This document shows positions 32,801 through 46,431 of a stretch of 64,000 nt of DNA, piece by piece. The translations under genes were made by a program, and so were the position numbers. The stretch is from Euglena gracilis. Its lineage: Eukaryota > Euglenida > Euglenophyceae > Euglenales. The notes under the pieces were generated by a model. That model saw only the letters and a program-made list of their open reading frames with translations, did not search any database and had not been told where the DNA came from. Each line of letters begins with the position of its first letter. Position 1 is the stretch's first letter. The stretch spans positions 51,191,847-51,255,846 of the forward strand of contig CP154954.1 of the NCBI GenBank assembly GCA_039621445.1. The letters are read 5' to 3'.

Positions 32801-35800
32801 TTCACCTCCAGTCCTCCTGCAGCCCCGCCGGGTCGCCCAGAAGGTCCGCATGCCTCGGCCTATCAGTTAATGTTGCTTGGGTTCGCGACCAGTTTGTTGT
32901 GACATTTCGGTGGCTTCGCAGCGCAGCCGTTAGCGTGGCAGTGTGCCGCCCAGTGGCAGAACTGAGCACACCCCAGCGGCCATGGCAAGGAATTGGGCAA
33001 GGTGGGGGAAAGGGAGAATGGGCCTGCCAGGCCCACGAGACGCATTGACTGGAAGTGGGGGGGCGTTGCAGCACCTTCTCCCGTGCAGGTGGCCCCCGGT
33101 GGTGCTTTCTCTGTTCGTTCCCTGCCTGGCCCCTGTGGCAGCCAGCAGTGTGATTTTGGCGGGGAGGGGGTTGCACAGGCTGATGATGGACAGATCAAAG
33201 CAGGTGAGTTATGATGGCAGTAACTCTTGGCTGACGCTGGGTCCCAAGGGGCAGGAGAGGGCAGCACTTTTGGGGGTATCACCGTGTGGGTGCAATTGAA
33301 GACAGGCGCTGGAGGCGCTGGTTGTGTTGATGCCCATGAGGACACCAATCGGTGCAGGTGAGTTGGATGACCACTGATTATGACCGATTTGTCCCGCTGA
33401 GGCCCTGACATTTTGCAGCATGACATCAGGCGGCATTTAAGGTGGGGAAGTCAGTAACTGCAGCAGTGGCAGCTCCCAGGTACAGCAGCGGAAGTTTTTT
33501 TGTGAGGGGTGTGGTCTTTTGGAGCACCCGCATCAGGGTCACGGAGGGGAGTGTGGGGCGGTGGGTGTTGTGTTCAGGCTGATGATGATCACCAATGGCA
33601 GGGATATGATTGCCAATGATTCGGCTATCACAACGTGCATCTGAGGCCGCAACTGGTCAACCAGGGCTGGGGGTCGGGGGGGGTGGGATGGCAGGGAGGG
33701 GTCAGTCGAGCTTTTCAGCCAAACGCCAATCTCGCAAAGGGGATGGGATGAGGCAGAGCCGAGGTGGCAGTGTCTGTGCCACAAAAGAAGCGGAATGACG
33801 TGCATTGTTGTCACCCCCCCCCTTTCACCTCCAGTCCTCCTGCAGCCCCGCCGGGTCGCCCAGAAGGTCCGCATGCCTCGGCCTATCAGTTAATGTTGCT
33901 TGGGTTCGCGACCAGTTTGTTGTGACATTTCGGTGGCTTCCGCAGTGTGTGCCGCGTGGCTGTCACCCAGTGGCAGAACTGAGCAAATCCCAGCGGCCAT
34001 GGCAAGGAATTGGGCAAGGTGGGGGAAAGGGAGAATGGGCCTGCCAGGCCCACGAGACGCATTGATTGGAAGTGGGGGGGGGGCGTTGCAGCACCTTCTC
34101 CCGTGCAGGTGGCCCCCGGTGGTGCTTTCTCTGTTCGTTCCCTGCCTGGCCCCTGTGGCAGCCAGCAGTGTGATTTTGGCGGGGAGGGGGTGCATGGAAG
34201 GTGGGGAAGTCAGTAACTGCAGCAGTGGCAGCTCCCAGGAACAGCAGCGGAAAGTTTTTTGTGAGAGGTGTGGTCTTTTGGAGCACCCGCATCAGGGTCA
34301 CGGAGGGGAGTGTGGGGCGGTGGGTGTTGTGTTCAGGCTGATGATGATCACCAATGGCAGGGATATGATTGCCAATGATTCGGCTATCACAACGTGCATC
34401 TGAGGCCGCAACTGGTCAACCAGGGCTGGGGGTCGGGGGGTGGGATGGCAGGGAGGGGTCAGTCGACCTTTTCAGCCAAACGCCAATCTCGCAAAGGGGA
34501 TGGGATGAGGCAGAGCCGAGGTGGCAGTGTCTGTGCCACAAAAGGAGCGGAATGACGTGCATTGTTGTCACCCCCCCCCCTTTCACCTCCAGTCCTCCTG
34601 CAGCCCCGCCGGGTCGCCCAGAAGGTCCGCATGCCTCGGCCTATCAGTTAATGTTGCTTGGGTTCGCGACCAGTTTGTTGTGACATTTCGGTGGCTTCGC
34701 AGCGCAGCCGTTAGCGTGGCAGTGTGCCGCCCAGTGGCAGAACTGAGCACACCCCAGCGGCCATGGCAAGGAATTGGGCAAGGTGGGGGAAAGGGAGAAT
34801 GGGCCTGCCAGGCCCACGAGACGCATTGACTGGAAGTGGGGGGGCGTTGCAGCACCTTCTCCCGTGCAGGTGGCCCCCGGTGCTGCTTTCTCTGTTCGTT
34901 CCCTGCCTGGCCCCTGTGGCAGCCAGCAGTGTGATTTTGGCGGGGAGGGGGTTGCACAGGCTGATGATGGACAGATCAAAGCAGGTGAGTTAACATGGCA
35001 GTAACTCTTGGCTGACGCAGGGTCCCAGGGGGCAGGGGAGGGCAGCACTTTTGGGGGTATCACCGTGTGGGTGCAATTGAAGACAGGCGCTGGAGGCGCT
35101 GGTTGTGTTGATGCCCATGAGGACACCAATCGGTGCAGGTGAGTTGGATGACCACTGATTATGACCGATTTGTCCCGCTGAGGCCCTGACATTTTGCAGC
35201 ATGACATCAGGCGGCATGGAAGGTGGGGAAGTCAGTAACTGCAGCAGTGGCAGCTCCCAGGTACAGCAGCGGAAGTTTTTTTGTGAGGGGTGTGGTCTTT
35301 TGGAGCACCCGCATCAGGGTCACGGAGGGGAGTGTGGGGCGGTGGGTGTTGTGTTCAGGCTGATGATGATCACCAATGGCAGGGATATGATTGCCAATGA
35401 TTCGGCTATCACAACGTGCATCTGAGGCCGCAACTGGTCAACCAGGGCTGGGGGTCGGGGGGGGGGTGGGATGGCAGGGAGGGGTCAGTCGAGCTTTTCA
35501 GCCAAACGCCAATCTCGCAAAGGGGATGGGATGAGGCAGAGCCGAGGTGGCAGTGTCTGTGCCACAAAAGGAGCGGAATGACGTGCATTGTTGTCACCCC
35601 CCCCTTTCACCTCCAGTCCTCCTGCAGCCCCGCCGGGTCGCCCAGAAGGTCCGCATGCCTCGGCCTATCAGTTAATGTTGCTTGGGTTCGCGACCAGTTT
35701 GTTGTGACATTTCGGTGGCTTCGCAGCGCAGCCGTTAGCGTGGCAGTGTGTCGCCCAGTGGCAGAACTGAGCAAACCCCAGCGGCCATGGCAAGGAATTG

Positions 35801-37898
35801 GGCAAGGTGGGGGAAAGGGAGAATGGGCCTGCCAGGCCCACGAGACGCATTGACTGGAAGTGGGGGGGGGGCGTTGCAGCACCTTCTCCCGTGCAGGTGG
35901 CCCCCGGTGCTGCTTTCTCTGTTCGTTCCCTGCCTGGCCCCTGTGGCAGCCAGCAGTGTGATTTTGGCGGGGAGGGGGTTGCACAGGCTGATGATGGACA
36001 GATCAAAGCAGGTGAGTTCTGAATCGGATGATGGCAGTAACCCTTGGCTGACGCCGGGTCCCAGGGGGCAGGAGAGGGCAGCACTTTTGGGGGTATCACC
36101 GTGTGGGTGCAATTGAAGACAGGCGCTGGAGGCGCTGGTTGTGTTGATGCCCATGAGGACACCAATCGGTGCAGGTGAGTTGGATGACCACTGATTATGA
36201 CCGATTTGTCCCGCTGAGGCCCTGACATTTTGCAGCATGACATCAGGCGGCATGGAAGGTGGGGCAGTCAGTAACTGCAGCAGTGGCAGCTCCCAGGTAC
36301 AGCAGCGGAAGTTTTTTTGGAGCACCCGCATCAGGGTCACGGAGGGGAGTGTGGGGCGGTGGGTGTTGTGTTCAGGCTGATGATGATCACCAATGGCAGG
36401 GATATGATTGCCAATGATTCGGCTATCACAACGTGCATCTGAGGCCGCAACTGGTCAACCGGGGCGGGGGGGGGGGGGGGTGGGATGGGCAGGGAGGGGT
36501 CAGTCGAGCTTTTCAGCCAAACGCCAATCTCGCAAAGGGGATGGGATGAGGCAGAGCCGAGGTGGCAGTGTCTGTGCCACAAAAGGAGCGGAATGACGTG
36601 CATTGTTGTCACCCCCCCCCTTTCACCTCCAGTCCTCCTGCAGCCCCGCCGGGTCGCCCAGAAGGTCCGCATGCCTCGGCCTATCAGTTAATGTTGCTTG
36701 GGTTCGCGACCAGTTTGTTGTGACATTTCGGTGGCTTCGCAGCGCAGCCGTTAGTGTGGCAGTGTGCCGCCCAGTGGCAGAACTGAGCACACCCAGCGGC
36801 CATGGCAAGGAATTGGGCAAGGTGGGGGAAAGGGAGAATGGGCCTGCCAGGCCCACGAGACGCATTGACTGGAAGTGGGGGGGCGTTGCAGCACCTTCTC
36901 CCGTGCAGGTGGCCCCCGGTGGTGCTTTCTCTGTTCGTTCCCTGCCTGGCCCCTGTGGCAGCCAGCAGTGTGATTTTGGCGGGGAGGGGGTTGCACAGGC
37001 TGATGATGGACAGATCAAAGCAGGTGAGTTATGATGGCAGTAACTCTTGGCTGACGCTGGGTCCCAGGGGGCAGGAGAGGGCAGCACTTTTGGGGGTATC
37101 ACCGTGTGGGTGCAATTGAAGACAGGCGCTGGAGGCGCTGGTTGTGTTGATGCCCATGAGGACACCAATCGGTGCAGGTGAGTTGGATGACCACTGATTA
37201 TGACCGATTTGTCCCGCTGAGGCCCTGACATTTTGCAGCATGACATCAGGCGGCATGGAAGGTGGGGAAGTCAGTAACTGCAGCAGTGGCAGCTCCCAGG
37301 TACAGCAGCGGAAGTTTTTTTGTGAGGGGTGTGGTCTTTTGGAGCACCCGCATCAGGGTCACGGAGGGGAGTGTGGGGCGGTGGGTGTTGTGTTCAGGCT
37401 GATGATGATCACCAATGGCAGGGATATGATTGCCAATGATTCGGCTATCACAACGTGCATCTGAGGCCGCAACTGGTCAACCAGGGCTGGGGGTCGGGGG
37501 GGGGGGGCGGCGGGGGGGGATGGCAGGGAGGGGTCAGTCGACCTTTTCAGCCAAACGCCAATCTCGCAAAGGGGATGGGATGAGGCAGAGCCGAGGTGGC
37601 AGTGTCTGTGCCACAAAAGGAGCGGAATGACGTGCATTGTTGTCACCCCCCCCCCTTCACCTCCAGTCCTCCTGCAGCCCCGCCGGGTCGCCCAGAAGGT
37701 CCGCATGCCTCGGCCTATCAGTTAATGTTGCTTGGGTTCGCGACCAGTTTGTTGTGACATTTCGGTGGCTTCGCAGCGCAGCCGTTAGCGTGGCAGTGTG
37801 TCGCCCAGTGGCAGAACTGAGCACACCCCAGCAGCCATATCAAGGAAAGGAGAATGGGCCTGCCAGGCCCACAAGATGCATTGACTGGAAGTGGGGGG
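23057..37898. repeat. Tandem array 2, mixed long and short units
   Basis: Units by the same landmark start at 24128, 24891, 25657, 26421, 27444, 28210, 29235, 29999, 30763, 31783, 32551, 33572, 34331, 35353, 36370 and 37392, after a partial long unit from 23057. The order is short, short, short, long, short, long, short, short, long, short, long, short, long, long, long, then a truncated terminal unit matching the end of array 1. All long units are subtype 2. The lack of a simple higher-order period points to repeated unequal exchange. Confidence 0.97.
23762..23813 (+). repeat. Poly-G tract
   Basis: About 50 bases of G with a single T interruption, in the partial first unit of array 2. It replaces the normal GAGAGGGCAGCACTTTTGGG of long units. 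It could form G-quadruplexes and is also a place where assembly errors are likely. Confidence 0.9.
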
Positions 37899-38029
37899 AT
37901 GTTGAACTGTTTTCTGGCACGACCTGTCTTATAAACCCCCCCCCAAGCAACGTGGCGTGGTGCCCCGTTACTGGCATAATGTTTTTTGACCTTTTCCTCT
38001 CCCCCGTTATTTGAGCACATTCCGTCTTC

Positions 38030-38206
38030 ATGTTGAGATCACTGACACGTCCTCCTTTTTATGAATATGATGAGTGTTACAAACTTGAGATCCGAGACCT
38101 TGAATATGATTTTGACCCGTCCCTTATTCCGTTTGTACCAACCGCACTCGCCTCAGGCAAGCGTCGTGGAATATTTTCGTTGTTGCTAACCGCTTGGGCC
38201 AAAAAA
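38030..38206 (+). other. Short reading frame conserved between copies
   Basis: Counterpart of 9665-9841, with His to Arg and Pro to Ala changes, and the frame open up to LLLTAWAKK. Unrecognised. Confidence 0.25.
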
Positions 38207-38735
38207 AACGGAGGGTGCCCCATTGGCACCATATTTTTCGGCCTGCCCCCTGCCCCGTAAAAGGACGCTGCCCCATTATTTGGGGGGGGGTAATTTCTTT
38301 TTTCCATATGTGTGTTCTTTGAGATGATGAGATGCCTCTGGTGTTGTTTTTGCTTCTCCTGAGTAGCTGACATAATCAGCAGGTCTTGTTTTTTGAAATG
38401 GTTGTGCTTATCAAGGTTAACTGTCACCGCGCCATAAAAAGGAATTTTTCTCCTTCTTGCGCTTTGCACCGAAAGTTTTTTTTTAGCATTTTTGAATTAT
38501 TTGTCGAAAACTGCCTGCATTTGTCCAATCTGCGGAGCAGGGGGCCAAATTTTCATCTCAGACCAGAAAAGCAGTCATCGTTTTGGCCTTTCGTCAAACC
38601 CAGGTGGTTCTCACAGTCGACATTCTGTTCTGCAACTGCCCTAAAATCTTAAAATTGTCTGAAATGATGATTTTCGCAATACAATCCCTATTCGCATTAC
38701 ACTCACATTTCACATGTTTTCTGTTTTGGCAATAG

Positions 38736-38863
38736 ATGTTCTCGTTGCATCTCAGGACGAAGGCGAAAAGGATGTCACCGAGGAAGCGTTGTCGTCCTGG
38801 CAATGCAAGCGCTTCGAACAGTTTTTGAAGAAGGCCCTGGCGGACACCATTTCAGCGGCAAAG
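38736..38863 (+). CDS. TRAP1-like exon a (copy 2)
   Basis: Same acceptor CAATAG and end AAG|GTGGCG as copy 1; the alternative GTAAGG donor 72 bp downstream is also present. Nucleotide-identical to copy 1. Confidence 0.75.
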
Positions 38864-39834
38864 GTGGCGTCCGGGAATGGCTCAATGTTGGATGAGTATC
38901 GGATGCGTATTGCAGAGCCTAGGACATGGACAGCGGTAAGGTCCGAGAAACAAAGCATCATTTCCTGGAATGCAAAAGCATCACACAGCATCACCTGGGG
39001 TTTTTGTTTCTTTTGGCTGATTCCGGAGCTTACCCATCCTGGCATTGCCCACTCAACCCCAAACCTGACCACCCCCATTTTACCAAACCCTGGTGCAATG
39101 AGGGTGTCGCATAAGCCGAGGAGAACCCCATCCCAGGCTTCTTTTAACTCAGAAGACCCACAGGGGGGCCAGTGGCCCAGCAATTTGGGTTTCGCCGAGA
39201 AGTGCCAAAAAAATTTGGGGAAATGCTTTGAGAAGCCCAAATTTGGGGGGTCCCCCAAGAGGGGGTGGGGGGACCCTTCCCCCCCCCCCGGGGGGGTCTT
39301 AAAAAAAAACGCCTGCCCCATCCCCAGGGTTCGATATAAGGAGGGCGTACATGGTTTAGGTGGGGGGGGTGTCCCCCCCCCCTGAGGGGTCCAGCCAACC
39401 AGCAGTGTTTTTTCCGACTAGCAACAGGTTCCAGCCTCAAACCCTCATGAAAATCTCTAATTAATGTCAAGCCGTTCGGGTGGCTGGATGGTGACAAATT
39501 CTTTTTGCATTTGGGGATGCAAAAAACGGTCATGTGTGTGTGTGTGTGTGTATGTACATGTATGTATGTATGTATGTATGTATGTATGTATGTATGTATG
39601 TATGTATGTATGTATGTATGTATGTATGTATGTATGTATGTATGTATGTATGTATGTATGTATGTATGCATGTATGTACGTATGTATGTATGTATGTATG
39701 TATGTATGTATGTATGTATGTGTGTATGTATGTATGTCTGTCTGTCTGTATGTATGTATGTATGTATGTATGTATGTATGTATGTATGTATGTATGTATG
39801 TATGTATGTATGTATGTATGTATGTATGTATGTA

Positions 39835-39874
<40 letters not shown>

Positions 39875-41337
39875 CATATATACATATGATATATATGGGC
39901 AAAATGGGTTGGAAATTTTGCATCAAAAAAATCGATCTTTTGACTAATTGCCATTTTTAGGGTATTCTTTGCAGTTTCGATTTTCTGGTACCCAGTTGGG
40001 CCCAGTTCCAGTTCCCAGCCAGGGGACCCCTTATTGTCCTTATCAGCATTATTTTCAAGGCAAAATTTTTTCCCAATTTTCAAGTCTTTTTTAAGACTTT
40101 TTAAAGTATTTTTTTCTAGGGCTGCCCAAGGGCTATCCGGGCATCGAACCAACGTTTTTGATTTTGTATGTGATCCAGAATACAAAAAAGCCAAAAACTC
40201 TTTTTTTGAGTTTTAGTTTGATAGACAACGTTTCAGTAATGCCAGATACATTTTCCCCCCGGAGTTTGGCCTGTTTTTGCCAAGATTTTGCAGTTTTTCA
40301 TTTTTGCTCGGTTGGAGAAAATTCTACTAGTTCAGTATTTTATGCATTTTATTGCCAAAAAGATAAAGGGCATTTGACAGTATTCTAAGGTTTTTTAAGG
40401 CTGCAAAAAAAAAATGCGCGACCCCTGTGGAGGGAGGGGCTCAGCCAGCAGCCTTTCCCAGCCACCCCAAATGTTTCAGCCTTTGAGCTGTCCCCGGGGA
40501 GGGTCCGTCGACCAAGTTGCAACACCAAGGGATCGCACCCCAGAGATATGCATATTCTGGGGATGAAAGGCATAGAGCCCTGTGACGGAAAAATCAGACC
40601 AATGGAAAAATGTAACCAACTATCTAAAAGTTCCTTACTGTTCCAGAAAAAATACAAACCGGAAAAAATAAAAACTGAAAAAAATACAAACTTACTAAAT
40701 AAAAACCAGACAACCCTCCGGGAAGCAATGCAAATGCAGGGAAGCATATGAAATCGCGGCCAAGAGTCTCAGTGAACGGTGGGATATGGAAAAGGAAGTA
40801 GGTCAGCGTCGTCGGCAGGAGAAGATTCTGCTGCCTCCAGGGCCAGAAACATCACACGGCATGCATTAATGCGTGCCTCTTCCTGTGCCCGAAGATTGAC
40901 CAACGCTGGAACCGAACAACCCGAATCCCAAAGAGCAGTCGGAATTCTTGGTGGTTGATGGAAAAGGACCGCCGCAAGAAAATTGGCATCCCAACACAAC
41001 AAAACAACCTCTTGTGTTAACTCGTCAATAGCGCGGCTGAAAAAATGATACATTCTTTGCTTCATCAGTGGCATGGAAAAAAAGCACGCTTGCTGAACAG
41101 CATCTGTTGTTGTTAGAGTTGCCCAAAGAATTTATTTTTCATCCTCCCAGAACCGATCGACTTTTCTCTTGATGGTTGCCATTGCAAACATGTCACACGG
41201 CTGCCAAAAAGTTTGCCCTTCAGGGAGCCTTTGAAAAAATATCCTCGAATCTTTGGCCTTCTCCATTCAGCGGGTGCACAGATATTCTCAGATGAAAGAA
41301 TATTTGTGTTTTTGCTCTATCAGGAGATGCTGATATT

Positions 41338-41374
<37 letters not shown>

Positions 41375-41391
41375 TTTTTTTTTTTTTTTTT

Positions 41392-41429
<38 letters not shown>

Positions 41430-41456
41430 TTTTTTTTTTTTTTTTTTTTTTTTTTT

Positions 41457-41522
<66 letters not shown>

Positions 41523-44500
41523 TTCAGGCAGAAAAGCTCTGTTATATTCCAGCTTTTTCTCAGGTTTTTCATGCAAGTTGCATTTTTTTGCATTTTTTTG
41601 CATTTTTTTGCATTTTTTTGCATTTTTTTGACTTGCATAATTTGAAGGGCCCAGTTGCATTTTTCCCCCCCCCCCTGCTGGCAGGGCTTTTGAAAGGAAA
41701 AAAGGAAAAAATACAAACTTACAAAATAAAAACCAGAGAGGGCCGAGTTTTTATTTATCACGGTTTGTATTTTTTACTGGGACAGTAAGTGATTGTGCAG
41801 CTTTTCGAATTCACGCTTTGCTCTCTCAAGGAACTTGGGTGAGGTGGCTGGGAACAGCTGGCTACCTTGCTGGACAGCAAAAATGTTACGAAACACCCAA
41901 ACCTGGCTGTTTCCATTTCTCATGTAAAGATTTGGAGGAAGGTCCCAAAGAAACTCCAAAGGACTGTTTTCCTCAATTTGATTACCGACCTCGTGATAAA
42001 TTCAGCCTGACCATGGAGTCCAATCCCAATCAATATGGCTTGTTCTGGTTGCTCTTCTGGCTGCTTGGCAAAAGGCATGAATGCCAAAATGGCATCAGAT
42101 CCAGGGGTATCATCTAAATGTTTATTTTTTCTTGGCTATTTAAGGTTTTTTAAAGGTTTTTTTAGGGGTTTTAAAAGGTTTTTTAAAGGTATTTCAGGCA
42201 TTTCAAATTTTTAAGGCGTCATTTTCCAAGGGGAGCCCAAGGACGATGCTGGTGTCGAACAAGAGTCCAAAATTAAGAAGTCGAAACCCCCATTTTTTTT
42301 TGGATTGATGATGTTCCAGCGATGCCAGAAGTCATTTTTTCCTGGAGTTGGCTTGTTTTTGCCAAGATTTTACAACTTCTTTTTTTTGGCTCGATTTTTG
42401 TAAAATTCTCAAAATTATTTTTCAAAGTTTTTTAAGGTTTTTTAAGGTTTTTAAGGCATTTTGCCCAAACTTTTAACCCCCCCCAAATGGATGCCCCCCC
42501 CCCAAAATAACAACCCCCCCCCCCAAATACAAGCGCCCCCCCCTTCTGTTTCCCGCCAAATATCCAAATAACAGCCCCCCCCCCCCCGACCAAGCCGGCC
42601 CAAGAAATTTCCGAAAATGGTGAAAACCCTCCAAAAAAACAGGCCCACGTCAGGAACAGGCATTTGCTTAAGGGATTGCAGTACCCCCCGGGGGGGGGGG
42701 GGGCTGGACTTCAGCTAGTCCAAATTTGGCTAGTGGGATTTCTAGCAGACCCCCCGGGGGGGGGTCTGCTAGCAGGGCTAGCTAGTGGAAATTTTTTTCC
42801 CAGTAACCAGCGCGAAGCGCCGAAAATTTTTTTGGGACCCCCAAAAATGGCCAAAAATGCCCGTTTTTTTTGGCCATTTTTGGGAATTTTTGGAACAAAA
42901 TCAGCCAAAACCCTATTAAAAACCTCATTTTTCCCCCGGCGCACAGCGCCGGGGGAAAATTTTTTTTCCAGTCCGGGGGACCCCCGGACCCCCCCCCCCC
43001 CCCGGGGGGAGGGGGGTTCTAGCTAGTCCATTTTTTCCAGTGTCTAGCCGATTGGCTGGCCAGTACCCCCCCCCCGGGGTCCTTAAGCAAATGCCTGGTC
43101 AGGAACAAAATTGATATCTGGTGTCCTTGAAACATGGCCTATCCACCTCCCCCCAATTAGAAGCCCCCAGGGGCTACTATTCGTTCAGTCTCTGGAAAAC
43201 CCGAGGGGGCGGGGCTTCGAATTGGGCACCCTTTGTCTAAAGGAAAAACCTTCGGCCGGCGGCCAATTCGGGGATCGAACGGGGGCCAAATTTTGAAATT
43301 TGGAAGGGGGTTTAGGTGTTTTTAACAATTTTTTAAGGTTCTTTGCACCCTGATTGGAACCAGGGAATTCCTTAATCTGGAGGTGACCTGCCCCTGAGGG
43401 AGTCCAGCCATCCAGCATTTTTTTTCCCCGGCCAGCAGCTGCCAGTCGGGCTGCAGACCCCCAGGGGGTCAAATGAAAACAAACTTTTTGCAGCCCGGCG
43501 AAGCCGGGCTGGACTGGGAAATTTTGAAAGTGGTGGTCCAATGGTGGTAAAATTCCATTTTGAGTAAACCCCCCTCCCAAATAATAACCCCCCCCTAAAT
43601 AATGAACCCCCCCCCTGAGGACCGACTTCGGCCACCCAAATAATAACCCCCCCCCCCTGGCGGCTGAAGGCATAGGGAAAAAGGCAGCAGAAATCTTGCA
43701 AAAAAAATCAAAAAAATGGATGAAATTAGTAAACCCCCCTCCCAAATAACACCCCCCCAAATAACACCCCCCCCTCGGGGGCCGATTTCGAGCGCCCAAA
43801 TAACACACCCCCCTGTTTTCCTTTGGTTTTCCATGTAAGAATAACGCACCCCCCCAAATAACACCCCCCCCCTGGGGCCCCAGTTCGGGTGCCCAAATAA
43901 CACACCGGGGGGGGGGGGGTGTTATTTGGGAGGGGGGTTTACAGAAAATATGCCAATTTTTTTCCAATTGAACCAATTTTTCAAAAATTCCCAAAAACGC
44001 CAAAAAAATTGACACCTGTATGTGGAGGGGTTTTTGGGCAGATTTTTGACTTCGAAATTTTTTCCCAAGTAATAAACCCCCCCCAAATAATAAAATCCCC
44101 CGGACCCCAACTTCAAGTGTCCAAATAATAAACCGGGGGAGCTTTTTCACCTAAAAAAAACTAAAAAAAATTACACTCCAGCTGGATTTGTGCTTTGGTT
44201 TCACCCCTGGGAGGGTCCAGCCAGCATTTTTTCCCCATCCAGGCTGGACCCAGGGGACCTCAAGAAATTCCCCGATCGCAACAACACCCTCCTCTCCCTC
44301 CTCTCCCCACTCTCTCTCCAGCCGTCGACCCGCCTCGTCGACAGCCCGGCAGTGATCTCTGGCGGCTATGAGCAGGCTGCCCAGTATCGCCAGCTCAAGA
44401 TGATTGCCAACATGCAAGGCAAGAGGGGGTGTGTTGCCGTTTTCAGAGCCATTTGATGTCGTTGGTACATTTTTTTGAGAGGGTGTCATTCTATGTAGAG

Positions 44501-46400
44501 ATAGGCTGGTTTGGGGCGGTCTCATTTTCTTTCGGTGATAAATACAATTTTCCCCCTATCGGTGGTACTGAGATCAAGGTTGTCGAGTCAGCTTTTGCTT
44601 TCTGTCCCAGCAATTTTTGCATTCAAGTTGGATTTCTTCAAGGTGATGGGTGGAGCCTTGAAAAGGCAGTCAGGAGAGGATGGGATGTTGGGTGATGTTT
44701 ACGCTGGGTTGTTTGTTGGTGGGCCTTCTGGGAAAACGAGAGGATGGAAGTTCTGACTCCTCTGACCCCCCGGTTTTGCCCAAGACACACCATACCTTTG
44801 GCATTGCATTTTAAATATGTGCTTTGGTAAAGGGGAGAGGGAAAAAGAAATGAAAACTCCAGTGAGGGCTTCTTTGACACCCTCCCCCAGGTGAGAGAAG
44901 CTGTCTTATTTTTTTTCTGCTGCTGTGGAGAAGTTTCTCCGTCATTTTCCAATACCTTGTTTGCAAAAATGGTTGAAATCAGTGATTGTTATATTATTTT
45001 CATTTTTTATGTTATTTTTTTCAAAATTTATGGTTTTTAAGGCATTTTTATCTTAAGGTTTTTACAAAATATGCGTTTCCAAGGGCAGTCCAAGGGCTGG
45101 ACCGCAGTCCAGGTATCGAGCGAGATCAAAAAGGAAAATCAGTCCTAAAAACCCATTCTGTGGGTTTTTGGATTTTTGAGAGACTGGGAAGATAGACAAT
45201 TTTCAATTTCATGACAATTTCAAGGATACCAAAAAATTTGGTTTGCTTTTGACGAGATTTTTTGATTTTATTTTTTGTTTGATCGGCAAAAATTCTGCCA
45301 GAATCTTTTTGAAGGCATTTTGGCCAATGAACACTTTTGAAGAGTTTTTTTTAAAGGTTTTTAAAGGTGCCTTAAGAAATGTCTGGTTGAGATGGATCCA
45401 TACAATTACTTAGTCACTGCCCCCCCCCCCAGGGGGGTGGGTGACTGGTTTTTTTTAGAGTGACTGACTGGTTTTTGGCCCGGGCCCCTCCTGGGGGGGG
45501 GGCAAAAAACCACTAAAGTGACCCGGCGCCGAAGGTGCCGGAAGAATTTTTTGGCCTTTTTTGCATGTTTTTGTCCAATTTTTTTTGGATTCCAGAGTGG
45601 CCGACCCCCCCCCCCCCAGGGTAGTGACTGACTGGTTTCTCGAAGAAGAAGAAAGTGGCTGACTGGTTTTTTGAAAAGTGGAGTGAACCCCCCCCCCCCG
45701 CTCCCCCCCCCCTGGGGGTCGGTTAAAAAAAATTGTGTGGATGGATCTGCAGCGGGTGTTGCAGCTTGCAATCTCTTTTCACGATTTCTTCGGCCTCTTT
45801 TTCTTTGGGAAATTGACCTCCATCCAGTCCATGCCAGGGAATCCTCCAATTGTTCAATTTGGCCCCTGAGCCCCCTCCCCCCATGGATTGCTCAGAAGTG
45901 CCTGGTCCTTTCCCTGCACTTGTCCACCTGCCTGGTTTGTGTGTACAGCCTGGATGGGCCTCTCGGCAAGCAAGAATTGGAGTACAACCCGAAGCACCCC
46001 ATCATCAAGCGGCTGTATTGGCTCACCCGTTCCGACGACCCTACGGCCGCGTCGCGGGCCAGGTTGATGGCAGAGCAGGTGTCGGGATGCTGGGTCGTGT
46101 GTGCTTTGCTGGCGAGGGCTCGCCATCCTTGTTGCCGTTGTTGTTTCGTCGTCATTTGGCTGTTTGTTTGGTTGGATGCCATCGTCCATTTGGGCATACC
46201 CCGGTGGCACCATCCTTGTTTGCCACCATTTGAATCTGCAGGTCTATGACAACGCACTGATCGCCTCGGGGCTGCTGGAAGACCCCCGGATGATGCTGAC
46301 GCGGCTGAACACCCTGCTGAATGACTCCCTCAGCGACGTCATCATTGGGACAGACGACGAAGATGTGGTGGCAGGTGCGGGAACACATTGATGGATTTGC

Positions 46401-46431
<31 letters not shown>

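Larger units (their letters stand above)
40638..41785. mobile_element. TA-flanked inverted-repeat element (copy 2)
   Basis: Counterpart of 12230-13621 with ends CTGTTCCAGAAAAAATAC and, inward from the right, CTGTCCCAGTAAAAAATAC, flanked by TA. It is shorter because about 440 bp of interior is replaced by a 180-bp T tract. Confidence 0.6.

Noticed and set aside
23057-37898. A CRISPR-like or prokaryotic repeat system
   Set aside because: Units are 0.76-1.04 kb and contiguous without unique spacers, and the context has spliced eukaryotic exons.
41220-41660. A lysine-rich minus-strand frame of 146 codons
   Set aside because: It is mostly the translation of the T tract read in reverse.
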